Positions 36,511 to 46,326 are shown, numbered from the stretch's first letter. The stretch: DNA of 64,000 nt from CAZXYS01 sp964645005 (GCA_964645005.1 CAZXYS010000008.1:51757-115756); one strand, 5' to 3'. The notes: a model not told the origin generated them from the sequence alone. Program-made: numbers and translations.

Positions 36511-37938
36511 ATGAAAGTAAGTACTATGAGAAAAAATTCGATACTGCCAATTTTACGTTCAAGGATAATATTTCCAATTTGTTTAATTTTCCTTACCGTA
36601 ACATTTAATAATGCTTTAGCGCAGCCCTGGCAAAAGCTGGATACCACAAACGGATATGTGCTCAATCTCGTTTTGAATCCTGAGGAAACGGATGAAATAA
36701 TAGTTGCATCAAATCTGTATGATATTGGTCTTCAAAAAAAGAATCCCAGATTCTTTTCCTTTGGTAACGGATACAGGAAAAGTACTGACAGAGGCGAAAC
36801 CTGGCTGGAAACCAAACTTGATTCATTCACTGTGACGGATATTGTGCACAATCCGACTGTTCCGTCAATAAAATATGCTTCCGTGGTCAGAAGCGCACGG
36901 GGAAGTGTATTGAAGTCCACTGATGGGGGCGATACCTGGGATGTGGATAATCTGCTTTGTGAAAGCTCCAATTTTATTATGACCTTGGTTTCAGCCGATG
37001 AAACCGGCGATAAGTATTATGGTGCGGCAATCAACACTGGCGAAGGTTTTATGAAAACCGAAAATGCCTTTGAAGACTGCAATTTCAGTACTAAAATTAA
37101 TATTCAGGCGAGGGATATTGAGGTTTCAAAAGCGGATCCGAACCTGATGTTCATAGCAGGAGATAATGTTTATACCGGTGGTGTATTGCGTTCTTATGAC
37201 GGCGGTCGGACATGGATAAAGGACTCCTCTGGTATTGAGGATTTGCGAATACTATGTGTTAAGCCATCGGCAGTGACTCCCTCTCTTGTGTTTTGCGGAG
37301 CCGATACACTGGATAATCAAGGTAATAGTTATGGTAAAGGTATTTACAGGAGTCTTGATACAGGTAAGACATGGCAGCTATGGGGTGCGAAAGATGCCAG
37401 TGTTTATGATATAGAAGAGCATCCTTCAAAGCCAAAATATATGGCTGCTGCATGTGGCAGGCACGGGGTTTTTGCCAGTGCCAATGCAGGCGCATATTGG
37501 GAGGCTTTTAATAACGGGCTGCCCGAGGATTCCTCCTGCAGACATGTTGCCATACCAGACTGGGAAACCAATGAACTGGGATTTCTAACTTATGCCAGTG
37601 TTCTCGGTGACGGTCTTTATCTTTCCGGCAGGCTTATAACTGCGATAGATGAGCTTTCATTCGACAAGCCGGGAAAAATTGAGATCATCAAAAAATATCC
37701 CAATCCTTTCACTGACAGAATTAATATTATCTGGAGATGTGATAGGGCAAGGACAGTGACTATAACTGTCTCAGACGGGCTTGGGAGAAAAATTTACGAA
37801 CATACGGATAATTACTTTAAAGGTGACAATGTTTTTGAATGGTCACCTGACATGAATTTAGCATCCGGTGTTTATATGGTTACATTTATTTCTGAGTTGG
37901 GAACTACCACAACAAAATTAATTAAAACCGGGGAATGA
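36511..37938 (+). CDS. Secreted Asp-box (BNR/sortilin-like) beta-propeller protein with T9SS tail
   Basis: A 475-residue protein with a signal peptide ending 'FNNALAQ' (about 38; ATG 36526 would give a shorter signal). Four Asp-boxes S-x-D-x-G-x-T-W are visible: 'STDRGETW', 'STDGGDTW', 'SYDGGRTW' and 'SLDTGKTW'. They mark a VPS10/sialidase-like beta-propeller. No sialidase catalytic Arg triad or Tyr/Glu pair is evident, so it is probably a binding or structural propeller. The tail starting 'YPNPFTDRINIIW' (about 393) and ending 'TTTKLIKTGE' is a T9SS type A sorting domain. The stop codon directly abuts that of the convergent deformylase gene. Confidence 0.85.
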   Translation: MKVSTMRKNSILPILRSRIIFPICLIFLTVTFNNALAQPWQKLDTTNGYVLNLVLNPEETDEIIVASNLYDIGLQKKNPRFFSFGNGYRKSTDRGETWLETKLDSFTVTDIVHNPTVPSIKYASVVRSARGSVLKSTDGGDTWDVDNLLCESSNFIMTLVSADETGDKYYGAAINTGEGFMKTENAFEDCNFSTKINIQARDIEVSKADPNLMFIAGDNVYTGGVLRSYDGGRTWIKDSSGIEDLRILCVKPSAVTPSLVFCGADTLDNQGNSYGKGIYRSLDTGKTWQLWGAKDASVYDIEEHPSKPKYMAAACGRHGVFASANAGAYWEAFNNGLPEDSSCRHVAIPDWETNELGFLTYASVLGDGLYLSGRLITAIDELSFDKPGKIEIIKKYPNPFTDRINIIWRCDRARTVTITVSDGLGRKIYEHTDNYFKGDNVFEWSPDMNLASGVYMVTFISELGTTTTKLIKTGE

Positions 37939-38514
37939 TCAATCCTCCGGTTTTACTAACTCTCCGTTTGGCAATATCATAGAGTATTCGCCTAAAACGG
38001 AACCACGCTCAATTTTCTTTAGCCTACTTTTAGCCAAAGTGCGGCGCAGCGGCGAAATGCGGTCTAATATCAGCTTGCCTTCAAGGTGGTCAATTTCGTG
38101 CTGAATGATTCTCGCGAAGAAATCAGATACCTCAATTACATGTTCCTTCATATCGAGATCATTGTAGCGAATTTGGATATCTGTTGAGCGAGGGACTTTT
38201 TCATAATAAGTGGGAATGCTTAGACAGCCCTCCTGGTCTTCCTCTTCATCATCGGAATAAGATTCAATTACCGGATTTATCAGGACAATGTTTTCCCGGT
38301 CATGTTCAAATCCGGCTCTTTTCATGTTTATCACTGTTATTGACTTACTTTCGCCGACCTGATTTGCAGCCAAAGCCAGCCCATTGGATATCTTGCCGAG
38401 AGTTTCGGTCATGTTATCGATAAGCTTTTTAAGGCTTCCGTCGAAATCGTTTACTTTATACGTAGGTTTTTGAAGTACTTCGTGAAAACAATTATATATT
38501 GGTAATACTGCCAT
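37939..38514 (-). CDS. def: Peptide deformylase
   Basis: A 191-residue enzyme with all three family motifs: 'GLALAANQVG' (motif 1, usual form GhGhAAxQ, here with Asn before Gln), 'EGCLSIP' (motif 2, metal-binding Cys) and 'QHEIDHLEG' (motif 3, two metal-binding His and the catalytic Glu). It removes the N-formyl group from nascent proteins. It follows the ABC-2 exporter genes on the same strand with a 105-nt gap. No formyltransferase gene (fmt), a frequent partner, is adjacent. Confidence 0.95.
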   Translation of the reverse strand: MAVLPIYNCFHEVLQKPTYKVNDFDGSLKKLIDNMTETLGKISNGLALAANQVGESKSITVINMKRAGFEHDRENIVLINPVIESYSDDEEEDQEGCLSIPTYYEKVPRSTDIQIRYNDLDMKEHVIEVSDFFARIIQHEIDHLEGKLILDRISPLRRTLAKSRLKKIERGSVLGEYSMILPNGELVKPED

Positions 38515-38619
38515 TATGTCACCTTTTTGTTTTTAACGAAGTTATAAACGAGAAGGAAAAATATATATTTCAAATGGTAAACCCCTTGTTATCAGTAATT
38601 GTAATTATGGTTTATACAG

Positions 38620-39429
38620 CTAAAAATCCATTCTTCTGAACATGATCAGGCTGACAACAAAGAAAAACACCATAATGTAGAATGAGATGATAAAAGGCTC
38701 CCAGCTAATATCTCCGGTGCCAAGTATGACTTTATTAGTAGCTGCGAGTATTTCAGCAGTATTCGGGATGATATAATGGAGAATTTCGAGGATATTATCC
38801 AGTACCTCACTCCCTAATTGTTCAAATTTATCTCTATTTGATATTAGCGGGCTAAGGACAATATATATTAAGTAACTCACAATTATCGGCAGGACGGAGC
38901 TTTTGGTCAGTATACCCAGAAATATCATTATCGAATACAGAACGGCGAAGGCAAATGTGATGCTAACGATAGAAAATAATATGCCAGTGCCCCAGAATTC
39001 AAATTTCAGTCCGACCAGCACCCAGAGTGCTAGTATAAAGTAAACAATGTTCAGCATGATGATAAGCACACTGCCAAGAAATTTGCCAAAAATGAGTTGT
39101 TCGCGGGTGATAAGTTTGGACAGGAAAAGGTCGATATTCCCTTTTTGCAGCAAATCGGGGATAAGCCCGGCAACAGCGAATATTGACAAAAATAAACCCA
39201 AACCGAAAGCAGTATTAATAAATCCCATCTCCAGCATTTTTATTCCGCCCCGGACGACGTCCGTTTCCTCAACCTGTTGATTAATTCTTATTTGCATTGC
39301 ATCGCCCAGTTGGAATAGCAGAGCAATGATCACTATAGCCAGCGTGGATAAGATGAACAATGTAATAATCAACTTTTTGGAAAATGCTTCCCTCAATGTA
39401 AACTGCAATACAAGCATTATGTTTCTCAT
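38620..39429 (-). CDS. ABC-2 type transporter permease
   Basis: A 269-residue membrane protein with about six spans, built as an ABC-2 permease: first span 'LIITLFILSTLAIVIIALLF', a periplasmic loop, then 'GLIPDLLQKGNIDLFLSKLI', the cytoplasmic coupling region typical of this class. It overlaps the ATPase gene by 4 nt (ATGA), so the two are translationally coupled and form one exporter. The substrate cannot be read from the sequence. The C terminus ends in a membrane span plus 'FRRMDF'. Confidence 0.85.
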   Translation of the reverse strand: MRNIMLVLQFTLREAFSKKLIITLFILSTLAIVIIALLFQLGDAMQIRINQQVEETDVVRGGIKMLEMGFINTAFGLGLFLSIFAVAGLIPDLLQKGNIDLFLSKLITREQLIFGKFLGSVLIIMLNIVYFILALWVLVGLKFEFWGTGILFSIVSITFAFAVLYSIMIFLGILTKSSVLPIIVSYLIYIVLSPLISNRDKFEQLGSEVLDNILEILHYIIPNTAEILAATNKVILGTGDISWEPFIISFYIMVFFFVVSLIMFRRMDF

Positions 39430-40364
39430 TCCAGACCGCCTTTCTTTTCATTGATCAACGAAATAAATATATCTTCCAGCGAATCTTTCTTCGGCACTAT
39501 GCTTTTTATCAGGATATTATTCCCTCGCAGCACATCTATGAATTTATTCAGGTCTTCAGTATTTTCAGCGAGAATTTCGAAATGCTGCTCTTCCTGCTTA
39601 GTAAATTTAACGTATATATCTTCAGGTATAATAGGCATTTGCTCGATTTTTCCGTCAATCATTATCCTGTAAACTTTGGACTGCTCGGTGAGTTCTTTGA
39701 CCGTACCTTCGCGGATAATGCTGCCCCTGTCCATTATTGCCACACGGTCGCAGACCATTTCCACTTCCGAAAGCAAATGGCTGTTCAGGAAGATAGTCTT
39801 GCCGCGTTCTTTAAGTTGGAGCAATAGATCGCGGATTTCCTTCCTTCCAATGGGATCAACACCGTCGGCAGGTTCGTCGAGGAAAAGCAAATCAGGATCA
39901 TTCAGAAGGGAGTGAGCCAGTCCGAGACGCTGCATCATACCTTTTGAATAATATTTTGTTTTATTTTTCTTCCATTTACCAAGTTTGACGATCTCGATAA
40001 GATTATCGACCCTATCATTTAGCACTTGATTATCCCGCTCAGAAAATTTTCCGAAGTATTTCAACACCTGTTCACCGGTAAGATAATTTGGATAGCGATG
40101 ATTTTCCGGCAGATAGCCTATTTTTTCACGGATTTTATGATTTCTCATATTCTCACCTAGGATTTTTCCCTCGCCGGCGGAAGCCCGGGCAATCCCCAGC
40201 AGCACTTTCACCAGTGTTGTCTTTCCGGCGCCATTCGGACCGAGCAGCCCGAAAAGCGAGCCGCTGTCGACATTCAGTGTCAATTCGGAAACAGCAGTCA
40301 CTTTTTGCTTCCCGAACTTCGACTGGTAGACTTTCGTAAGGTTTTGTGTTTCTACAGCCTGCAT
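39426..40364 (-). CDS. ABC transporter ATP-binding protein (ABC-2 exporter)
   Basis: A 312-residue ATPase with Walker A 'GPNGAGKTT' (41-49), signature 'YSKGMMQRLGLAHSL', Walker B 'LLFLDEPADGVDP' and switch 'FLNSHLLSEVE'. The degenerate 'SKGM' signature and the C-terminal extension (about 225-312) are usual in drug/lipid/polysaccharide exporter subunits of the CcmA/DrrA type. It is first of the pair with the overlapping permease. No accessory protein gene is present to hint at the substrate. Confidence 0.9.
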   Translation of the reverse strand: MQAVETQNLTKVYQSKFGKQKVTAVSELTLNVDSGSLFGLLGPNGAGKTTLVKVLLGIARASAGEGKILGENMRNHKIREKIGYLPENHRYPNYLTGEQVLKYFGKFSERDNQVLNDRVDNLIEIVKLGKWKKNKTKYYSKGMMQRLGLAHSLLNDPDLLFLDEPADGVDPIGRKEIRDLLLQLKERGKTIFLNSHLLSEVEMVCDRVAIMDRGSIIREGTVKELTEQSKVYRIMIDGKIEQMPIIPEDIYVKFTKQEEQHFEILAENTEDLNKFIDVLRGNNILIKSIVPKKDSLEDIFISLINEKKGGLE

Positions 40365-40588
40365 GATCCTTATTTTTTAATTTGTGAATTTTGGTTTATC
40401 TAAGATAAGAAAAATTGAGGATTTTTTCGATAAATTAATCTTTGGGAGTTATTGGGATAATTATCTTAGCTGATGTCGGCTGCAGCAACTTATGCATCCT
40501 TAGCGTGTAACTACAATCATATTAAAATATCATTTTGTGTCATTCCTTCATAATAAACGATAATTATAAATAAATTTAATAAATTCGA

Positions 40589-40867
40589 ATGCAATATTAC
40601 TTTTACATATTGACAGACCAATACAATGCAGTTTTTGATATAGGTGTTACGGGTGATTTGAAAAACAAAGTCCGCAACAAGAATAAAGTACCACAGAATA
40701 GCACAGAAGGCAAAGAGCTTAATAAATTAGTCTACTACGAAATATACTATAATCCTTACAACGCTATGGCTCGTGAAGCCCACGTCGAGGACTTCACCGA
40801 CGAAGAGAAAACGGATCTTGTAAATGTCAGAAATCCGGAGTGGCTTGATCTTTCGAATGTTCCGTAG
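40589..40867 (+). CDS. GIY-YIG-like protein with degenerate active site
   Basis: A 92-residue single-domain protein of the UvrC-like small GIY-YIG family (usual length 80-100). The motif region reads 'YYFYILTDQYNAVFDIGVTG' where active members have 'Y..GI.. YIG'. The second Tyr is Asp ('FDIG') and the usual catalytic Arg ('LKRR') is replaced in 'DLKNKV'. The C-terminal 'REAHVEDF' keeps the Glu of 'REKQIKGW', and 'NPEWLDL' is the usual end. Active family members cut DNA; this one likely does not and may only bind it. It has its own 220-bp upstream region and no neighbours of related function. Confidence 0.8.
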   Translation: MQYYFYILTDQYNAVFDIGVTGDLKNKVRNKNKVPQNSTEGKELNKLVYYEIYYNPYNAMAREAHVEDFTDEEKTDLVNVRNPEWLDLSNVP

Positions 40868-40885
40868 GTATTTCTACGCCCAATC

Positions 40886-43501
40886 CTAATTTTTCAAAGC
40901 CTTGAACTCAAATTGCTTATCTCCCAAATCAATCTGAATGATATACAATCCCGAAGGTACTGAATGACCTGACTTGTCAGTCCCATCCCATTTATAAATA
41001 GAGCCCTCATTTAAAGCACTGCTGTAAGCAACCTTTATCAGTTTTCCGTTGAAATCGAAGATCTTTATCACAGCCGGCTTAGCTGTGTTTTGATTCAGTT
41101 TAATATTAAGATGTTCTCTAAATGGATTCGGATATATCTCAATTACCGGATTGTCAGAGGGGATTTCCAGTATCCCCGTTACTCCCGGGCGTAAAATATA
41201 CTCGGATTCTTTAATTGCATTTGCTCCGTCGAGTGACAGCGGCGCGATGTGCATATCCCCATCCACCCAGAGATCAATCTGGCTGTTAAAGTGCTTATCA
41301 TCGTGGACTTCCGAATTGCCGGGAGGAAGAACTGTGAAGGAAGAATCCACATTTGCATAATTCACTAACTGGGAATAGCTATTGCCCAACTGCGACCAGA
41401 TAGTGGCAACCACACCACAATGTAATGGCGGCGAAGTTTGATCATACATGCGATGCAGGGTTCCATAGCCCTCGAGATTATTCTGATACAGCATATTGTG
41501 CGTAACAGTAACCGGTCTGGGATTGCTTTCGATGCCGCTTTGCCGGTAAACTTCGCCTAACTGATCCAGCAGCCAGTTCCTTATATCCTGATCCGGAGTT
41601 AGCTGTCCGGTAGAGTCATAATGAGCCTGTACATCCCTGAAAAGCTGAGCCAAGCCTGCATTACTTCCAAAATACCTATCCTCGAGAGGTGTACCCCTTA
41701 AGCTTCTCTTGATGACAGAGCCGGCAATCGATACAATTTTATACCCATCGTAAGATGTCAGCAATTGATAATCCCAGTCCCTTAGAATTTCCGCAGCAGC
41801 AAGAATATCTTCATCGGTCGGATTTTCCTCGTCAACAGCCATGAGTCCGAATTTGGCAAAATCTCTTACAATGGGATTTATAGCGTCGGTATGGATGTCG
41901 AAAAATTCTTCCGGTGACCATTTCTCCTTACTTGTAAGAATCTCCCGGAGTCGCCAACTGCGGGCGTTATCCCCAATTCCCCCGCCCACATTGAATGGAT
42001 ACCATGAGCCAATAGGCGCATTATTTGCCGTGCTAATGAAACCTGCATAAGGATTTATCATTCTTGGCATGGAATCGAAAGGAATTATTCCCTGCCATTC
42101 TTCCTCTCCGTTCCATCCGTTGAAAGGAATCCCTGCATTATGTACACGCTGGGGCAGGCGAGAAAGAGTATAATATCCTATATTATTATATTTATCAGCA
42201 TAGATTAGGTGTACCCCGGGCGAGCGATATTTTCTCATGCCATTAACAAATTCATGCCAGTCAGTTGCCGCCATCATATCGAGTAAACCTTCCACATCCG
42301 TCGCCGGGAAATTTGTCCCAATATAATTCAGCGAAAATACCTCACTGTCGTTGACCTTATTGAGGAAATCGTTGACTACCGGTCCGTGATGAGTTGACCT
42401 TACTTCATAATTAATATCGCGGTTATCTTTCACTTTAATATTCTCAATATGCTTGTTGAAAGTTCTCCATTCGTCCTTCCATTTGTATTGATTTTCATTT
42501 TCGGGATTGACTTTTTCTTCAAAGAGGTCAGCATTATCCGAACCCAGTGCTGTCATACCCCACGCACAATATTCATTATAACCTATCAACATCGCAGGGG
42601 TGCCGGGCACACTTATGCCCCGAACATTGAAACGTCCCCCGTGCAGATGAAATTCATACCATGTCGAGGGACTTTCAACGGCGATTTGTGGATCCGATTC
42701 GAGTATAGGCAGCCCGGTTGTAGATTTAGAGCCGCCAACTACCCAGTTATGGCTCATTTTGGGAGCTTCCCAATCGGACTGAATTTCATCTTTCTTGTTA
42801 CGTTTTAAGTCAATTATACCTGTGTTCAGGTTTTGAACTTTTTCCTCGTATTTCTCAAATTCTTCTTTCGAGACTATTGCCACTTCATCATCGACAAGAT
42901 TCCGCTGCATCTCCAGTAGTTTCAAAGCTGAATCCCTTCCGACGCTTTGCGCTAATTGTTCATAGTTTCTGAGAACATTCACTTCATTTGTCCAGCCTCC
43001 GTCGAAACGCTCTGCTATCCTGAGGAAACATGCAACTCCATCCTCCGGCTTCCATGGCTCCGGGGGACCACCGTATTTATCGAATAATTCTTTCAGATGT
43101 TCAGGATGATCCTTCATATATGCGTTTACACCATCAGCATAGGCTTCAAGTAACAATTGAATGTTTTGATCAAGCTGAGAAAATGATCGCTTTGCATGGG
43201 AATAATATCCAACAGTTCTAACTCTTTTATCACGATCGACGTAACGAGTACCTAAAATTTCAGCCAGGCGCCCCTGGATAGAGTAGCGAGCCAGTGTCAT
43301 TTGAAATAAACGGTCTTCGGCAGCCGCATAGCCTGCACCGTAAAAAAGAGCTTTCTCGTTATCAGCTGCAATATGGGGAATACCCCAATTGTCACGAATG
43401 ATCTTAACAGTGTCTTCTTTTGAATAATCCAGAGATAAGCATGGTAAAGCTGCCGTAATAATTATGATTATTACTACGAGGAGGTAAAATTTTATTTTCA
43501 T
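40886..43501 (-). CDS. Penicillin acylase family protein with T9SS sorting domain
   Basis: An 871-residue exported Ntn-hydrolase. The signal peptide ends near residue 23. The alpha-chain motif 'RDNWGIPHIAADN' (36-48) and 'AAAEDRLFQMTLARY' are followed by the autocleavage site 'MSHNWVVGG', where Ser250 becomes the N-terminal nucleophile of the beta chain. Active-site partners are seen in 'SSDPQIAVESPSTWYEFHLHG' in parts: 'DPQIAVESPSTWYE'. These enzymes hydrolyse amides such as penicillin side chains or acyl-homoserine lactones; the substrate here is unknown. The end 'IYPNPFREHLNIKLNQ' to 'FEFKALKN' is a T9SS tail, unusual for this family, so the enzyme should act at the surface or outside. Confidence 0.9.
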   Translation of the reverse strand: MKIKFYLLVVIIIIITAALPCLSLDYSKEDTVKIIRDNWGIPHIAADNEKALFYGAGYAAAEDRLFQMTLARYSIQGRLAEILGTRYVDRDKRVRTVGYYSHAKRSFSQLDQNIQLLLEAYADGVNAYMKDHPEHLKELFDKYGGPPEPWKPEDGVACFLRIAERFDGGWTNEVNVLRNYEQLAQSVGRDSALKLLEMQRNLVDDEVAIVSKEEFEKYEEKVQNLNTGIIDLKRNKKDEIQSDWEAPKMSHNWVVGGSKSTTGLPILESDPQIAVESPSTWYEFHLHGGRFNVRGISVPGTPAMLIGYNEYCAWGMTALGSDNADLFEEKVNPENENQYKWKDEWRTFNKHIENIKVKDNRDINYEVRSTHHGPVVNDFLNKVNDSEVFSLNYIGTNFPATDVEGLLDMMAATDWHEFVNGMRKYRSPGVHLIYADKYNNIGYYTLSRLPQRVHNAGIPFNGWNGEEEWQGIIPFDSMPRMINPYAGFISTANNAPIGSWYPFNVGGGIGDNARSWRLREILTSKEKWSPEEFFDIHTDAINPIVRDFAKFGLMAVDEENPTDEDILAAAEILRDWDYQLLTSYDGYKIVSIAGSVIKRSLRGTPLEDRYFGSNAGLAQLFRDVQAHYDSTGQLTPDQDIRNWLLDQLGEVYRQSGIESNPRPVTVTHNMLYQNNLEGYGTLHRMYDQTSPPLHCGVVATIWSQLGNSYSQLVNYANVDSSFTVLPPGNSEVHDDKHFNSQIDLWVDGDMHIAPLSLDGANAIKESEYILRPGVTGILEIPSDNPVIEIYPNPFREHLNIKLNQNTAKPAVIKIFDFNGKLIKVAYSSALNEGSIYKWDGTDKSGHSVPSGLYIIQIDLGDKQFEFKALKN

Positions 43502-43581
43502 TGTTGTCCCTTTTAGTGAGTGTTAATTTATCCTAATTTAATAAAATTACACATAAATAGGAATTTCGTTAGAAAAGATAT

Positions 43582-44712
43582 TTAATCTGTACTATGGATA
43601 ACGTCTTCATTTATGGCTTTTTTCAGTGGGGGTGCTTCAATATGTTTGCCGTTCGCCAGCGGTCTGAATTCCAATGGACTTACGCCCTGACGTTTCAATG
43701 CGCGCTTCAAATGCCAGACGGGTAAATCTTCTCCGTCTTCAGCCTGCTGGAAAGTCCCGTAATGGATGCCAATGCTCAACTGTGACTCCAACAGCCTGTG
43801 TGCTCTTACCGCCTCCGACGGATTCACATGTATCTCTCGCATGAACCAGCGCGGCAGATAAGCGCCTAAAGGTATCATCGAAAAGCGTATCGGACCGAAG
43901 CGGGCTTTTATCTGCTGAAATTGCTTCCCCCAGCCGGTATCGCCGGCGAAATAGACTGGTCCTTCGCTGCTTTCGAAAACGAAGCCTCCCCAGAGAGATT
44001 TATTCTGATCGCATAAGCCGCGCCCGGAAAAATGGCGCGCAGGTACAAAAGTGATCTTTAGTTCTTTTACAATGTGTTCGTCCCACCAGTCCATGTCGTA
44101 AACATCTGTTAATCCGTTTTCCTTGAGAAATTCCTTGTTTCCCAGTCCTACGAGGATTATAGGGTCGTGTTCCTTCTCAAGGCGTTCCAGCGTTGGCATA
44201 TCCATGTGATCGTAATGATTATGGCTAAGGACGACTACATCTATCGGCGGCAGATTCCCGAATTTAATGCCCACGGGACGATGCCTTACAGGACCGCCGA
44301 AAAACGATAACGGACTTGCCCTGTCCGAGTACATCGGATCGGTAAGTATATTCAAACTGTCAAGTTGTACTAACAAAGTCGAGTGATTGATGAATGTGAC
44401 ACGCAATTTACCCTTAGCAACGCGCTCTGGCGGCGGCGGTCCCTGCTCCATATCAATCCAGTCGCGCCAGAAGCCGGGCTCCTTCGTCAGACCCCATTTT
44501 ATCAGGTCTAAGAAACCGCGATCCTGATCCGGCGTTTGATTAACGAACTTTTCGCCGTTGAAATTATATTCTTCTTCTCCATTATGAGTCGAGCCCGAAA
44601 AAGAACAGCAGCTAATTGATATTAATGAAATTATTATTAGCAGCGCTGCCATGGAAGATTGCCGGATTTTACGGTTAATCCATGTGTTAGGATACTCAGT
44701 TTTATTTGCCAT
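43582..44712 (-). CDS. MBL-fold metallo-hydrolase lipoprotein (NAPE-PLD/UlaG-like)
   Basis: A 376-residue protein. The N-terminal 'LLIIISLISISCC' suggests a lipoprotein signal (Cys about 35). The metallo-beta-lactamase fold shows 'INHSTLLVQLDSLNILTDP', 'LSHNHYDHMD' (HxHxDH at 164-169), 'ARHFSGRG', 'YFAGDTGWG' and a final 'IHYGTF'. The arrangement matches NAPE-hydrolysing phospholipase D-like and UlaG-like hydrolases. The substrate is probably a phosphodiester or lactone lipid, but this is inference. The gene lies between the acylase and saccharopine dehydrogenase-like genes, all on the minus strand. Confidence 0.87.
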   Translation of the reverse strand: MANKTEYPNTWINRKIRQSSMAALLIIISLISISCCSFSGSTHNGEEEYNFNGEKFVNQTPDQDRGFLDLIKWGLTKEPGFWRDWIDMEQGPPPPERVAKGKLRVTFINHSTLLVQLDSLNILTDPMYSDRASPLSFFGGPVRHRPVGIKFGNLPPIDVVVLSHNHYDHMDMPTLERLEKEHDPIILVGLGNKEFLKENGLTDVYDMDWWDEHIVKELKITFVPARHFSGRGLCDQNKSLWGGFVFESSEGPVYFAGDTGWGKQFQQIKARFGPIRFSMIPLGAYLPRWFMREIHVNPSEAVRAHRLLESQLSIGIHYGTFQQAEDGEDLPVWHLKRALKRQGVSPLEFRPLANGKHIEAPPLKKAINEDVIHSTD

Positions 44713-44740
44713 CTATTATTAATGGTAATTGTTTACAAAT

Positions 44741-45874
44741 TTATCTGTCCAATATTTGACGTTTGATTTTAACATTTCTTGAATCAAGATAGTCAGTGAT
44801 ATACTTGATGGATTCCTCATCTTCACCAATAAATTCAGGCGGGATTATGCCTTTTTTATCATATTTTCCTTCCAAAACCAAATTTGCAGCGGCAGTCGCC
44901 GTATAGCCCGTAGTTCGCGCCATCGAAGAAATTTCTGTCGCCGGATCATATTTATCGAATAGTTCATATTGATATAATACCGCTCTGCCATACTCTCTTC
45001 CGGCAATATTTATTCTTATGATAGTGAACTCTTCCTCATTCTTTTCCAGTTTCCACAGCGGGAATAGAATCTTTGAGGTAAAATCCCTCGGACTTATCTT
45101 TTGCCCGCCAATATCTACGGGATTTGTGGAAAAGAAGCCTGAATCTCTTAGCAGCTTTATCTTCTCGATATGCCCCGGATAGCGCAGGGTTTTCTCGACC
45201 ATATTCGGTATTTTCATAGTCTTCACCAGTGAACGCAGCCCATCGGAGATAAAGGCTTCCAACGAGCCAATTTCTTCAAAATCAACTATTTCTGTCCAGG
45301 ATAGCGGATCCTGCAATATGATCATGTCATCTTCCAAAAATTTAGCCGGGCGCGTATATTCTTCGAGAACATCCGCGGGTGAAAACGGCGCTTTGTATTG
45401 ATATGGATAAGTGCGTTTTTTCGGCAGCCCGCCGACAAAGCATTCAAAATTCGTAACATCCATCCTTTTATAATGATATCCTAAGATTAGATTGCTCAAT
45501 CCCGGCGCAACACCGCAATCCACTATAGCCGTGACATTCTTTTCTTTAGCAAAACTATCCAGTTCAAAAGCGTCTTCCGGGAAAAATGATATATCGACAA
45601 TATCCTTGCCTGCCCCAATAACACTTTTCACCGATTCAAATCCCATAAAACCCGGAACAGCGCCAATCACAAGATCGCAGTCCTGAATTACGTCCTTAAT
45701 ATTTTCAGGAATAGAAAGATCAATGGCTTTGGTTTTTATATTGAAATTAGCGCTGAGTTTTTCGAGTTGTTCCTTATCAATATCAGCAGCCGTAACATCA
45801 TGGTCAAAGCTGAGATCACGAGCAATCGCATAACCAACCAGTCCGGCGCCTAAAACAGCGATTTTTTTCTTCAT
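44741..45874 (-). CDS. Saccharopine dehydrogenase-like oxidoreductase
   Basis: A 377-residue cytoplasmic enzyme. The Rossmann start is 'IAVLGAGLVGYAIARDLS' (5-22), with NAD(P)-binding Gly-rich motif and 'AADIDKEQLEKL' at the end of strand 2. 'VDCGVAPGLSNLILGY' and 'GGLPKKRTYPYQYKAPFSP' are conserved in bacterial saccharopine dehydrogenase/lysine-ketoglutarate reductase relatives. The enzyme probably acts in lysine catabolism or carboxynorspermidine-type chemistry; no pathway neighbour settles which. It shares its strand with the MBL gene (28-nt gap). Confidence 0.87.
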   Translation of the reverse strand: MKKKIAVLGAGLVGYAIARDLSFDHDVTAADIDKEQLEKLSANFNIKTKAIDLSIPENIKDVIQDCDLVIGAVPGFMGFESVKSVIGAGKDIVDISFFPEDAFELDSFAKEKNVTAIVDCGVAPGLSNLILGYHYKRMDVTNFECFVGGLPKKRTYPYQYKAPFSPADVLEEYTRPAKFLEDDMIILQDPLSWTEIVDFEEIGSLEAFISDGLRSLVKTMKIPNMVEKTLRYPGHIEKIKLLRDSGFFSTNPVDIGGQKISPRDFTSKILFPLWKLEKNEEEFTIIRINIAGREYGRAVLYQYELFDKYDPATEISSMARTTGYTATAAANLVLEGKYDKKGIIPPEFIGEDEESIKYITDYLDSRNVKIKRQILDR

Positions 45875-45925
45875 AAATATTTCTTTTATATATAATAATT
45901 GAAATTATCATCAAAATAGGGATAT

Positions 45926-46177
45926 TCATTCCAATCTATCCTGCAATCCTTTCCGCCGACGTGCTGTACGCTTTCCTGTCCGCAGCATTTCCTCTTTATA
46001 CAACTGGAAACCGTTCTGGTACATGCTGTATTCCAGCCCGTCATTGTTTTCGACAACTACGATAAGCGCAGTTTTTGCTTCTGTTCTGTAACTGATTTTC
46101 TCAGTATTACTGCTATTGTCGCTGCAAGCCGAAAAAAGCAGTAGAACTGCAACAAGAGACATAATTGATCTATGCAT
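45926..46177 (-). CDS. Small lipoprotein of unknown function
   Basis: An 83-residue protein starting 'MHRSIMSLVAVLLLFSAC', a clear lipobox with Cys at residue 18. The mature part is short and polar, with a basic end 'RTGKRTARRRKG'. It fits no family I recognise. It sits between rny and the saccharopine dehydrogenase-like gene. Small size and lack of homology make it a moderate call, but the signal is convincing. Confidence 0.6.
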   Translation of the reverse strand: MHRSIMSLVAVLLLFSACSDNSSNTEKISYRTEAKTALIVVVENNDGLEYSMYQNGFQLYKEEMLRTGKRTARRRKGLQDRLE

Positions 46178-46261
46178 GATTTATCTTTAATTTTATTTTT
46201 AATTTTCACTAAAATTATCTTTTAATATAATAACACTTAAGCATAAAAACCAACTCAAAAT

Positions 46262-46301
46262 AAAAAAAAAGGCGCCCCCGCATTACACGGAAGCGCCTCT
46301 T
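46262..46301 (-). terminator. Intrinsic terminator of rny
   Basis: On the minus strand the stem AGGCGC...GCGCCT (inner CCG/CGG pairs) runs into a tract of nine T, 26 nt past the rny stop codon. Confidence 0.88.
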
Positions 46302-46326
46302 TGCTTGGAGAATACCATGATACAAT

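Noticed and set aside
36511..37938. Sialidase
   Set aside because: Four Asp-boxes are present, but the catalytic Arg triad and Tyr/Glu pair are not evident; Asp-boxes also occur in non-enzymatic propellers.
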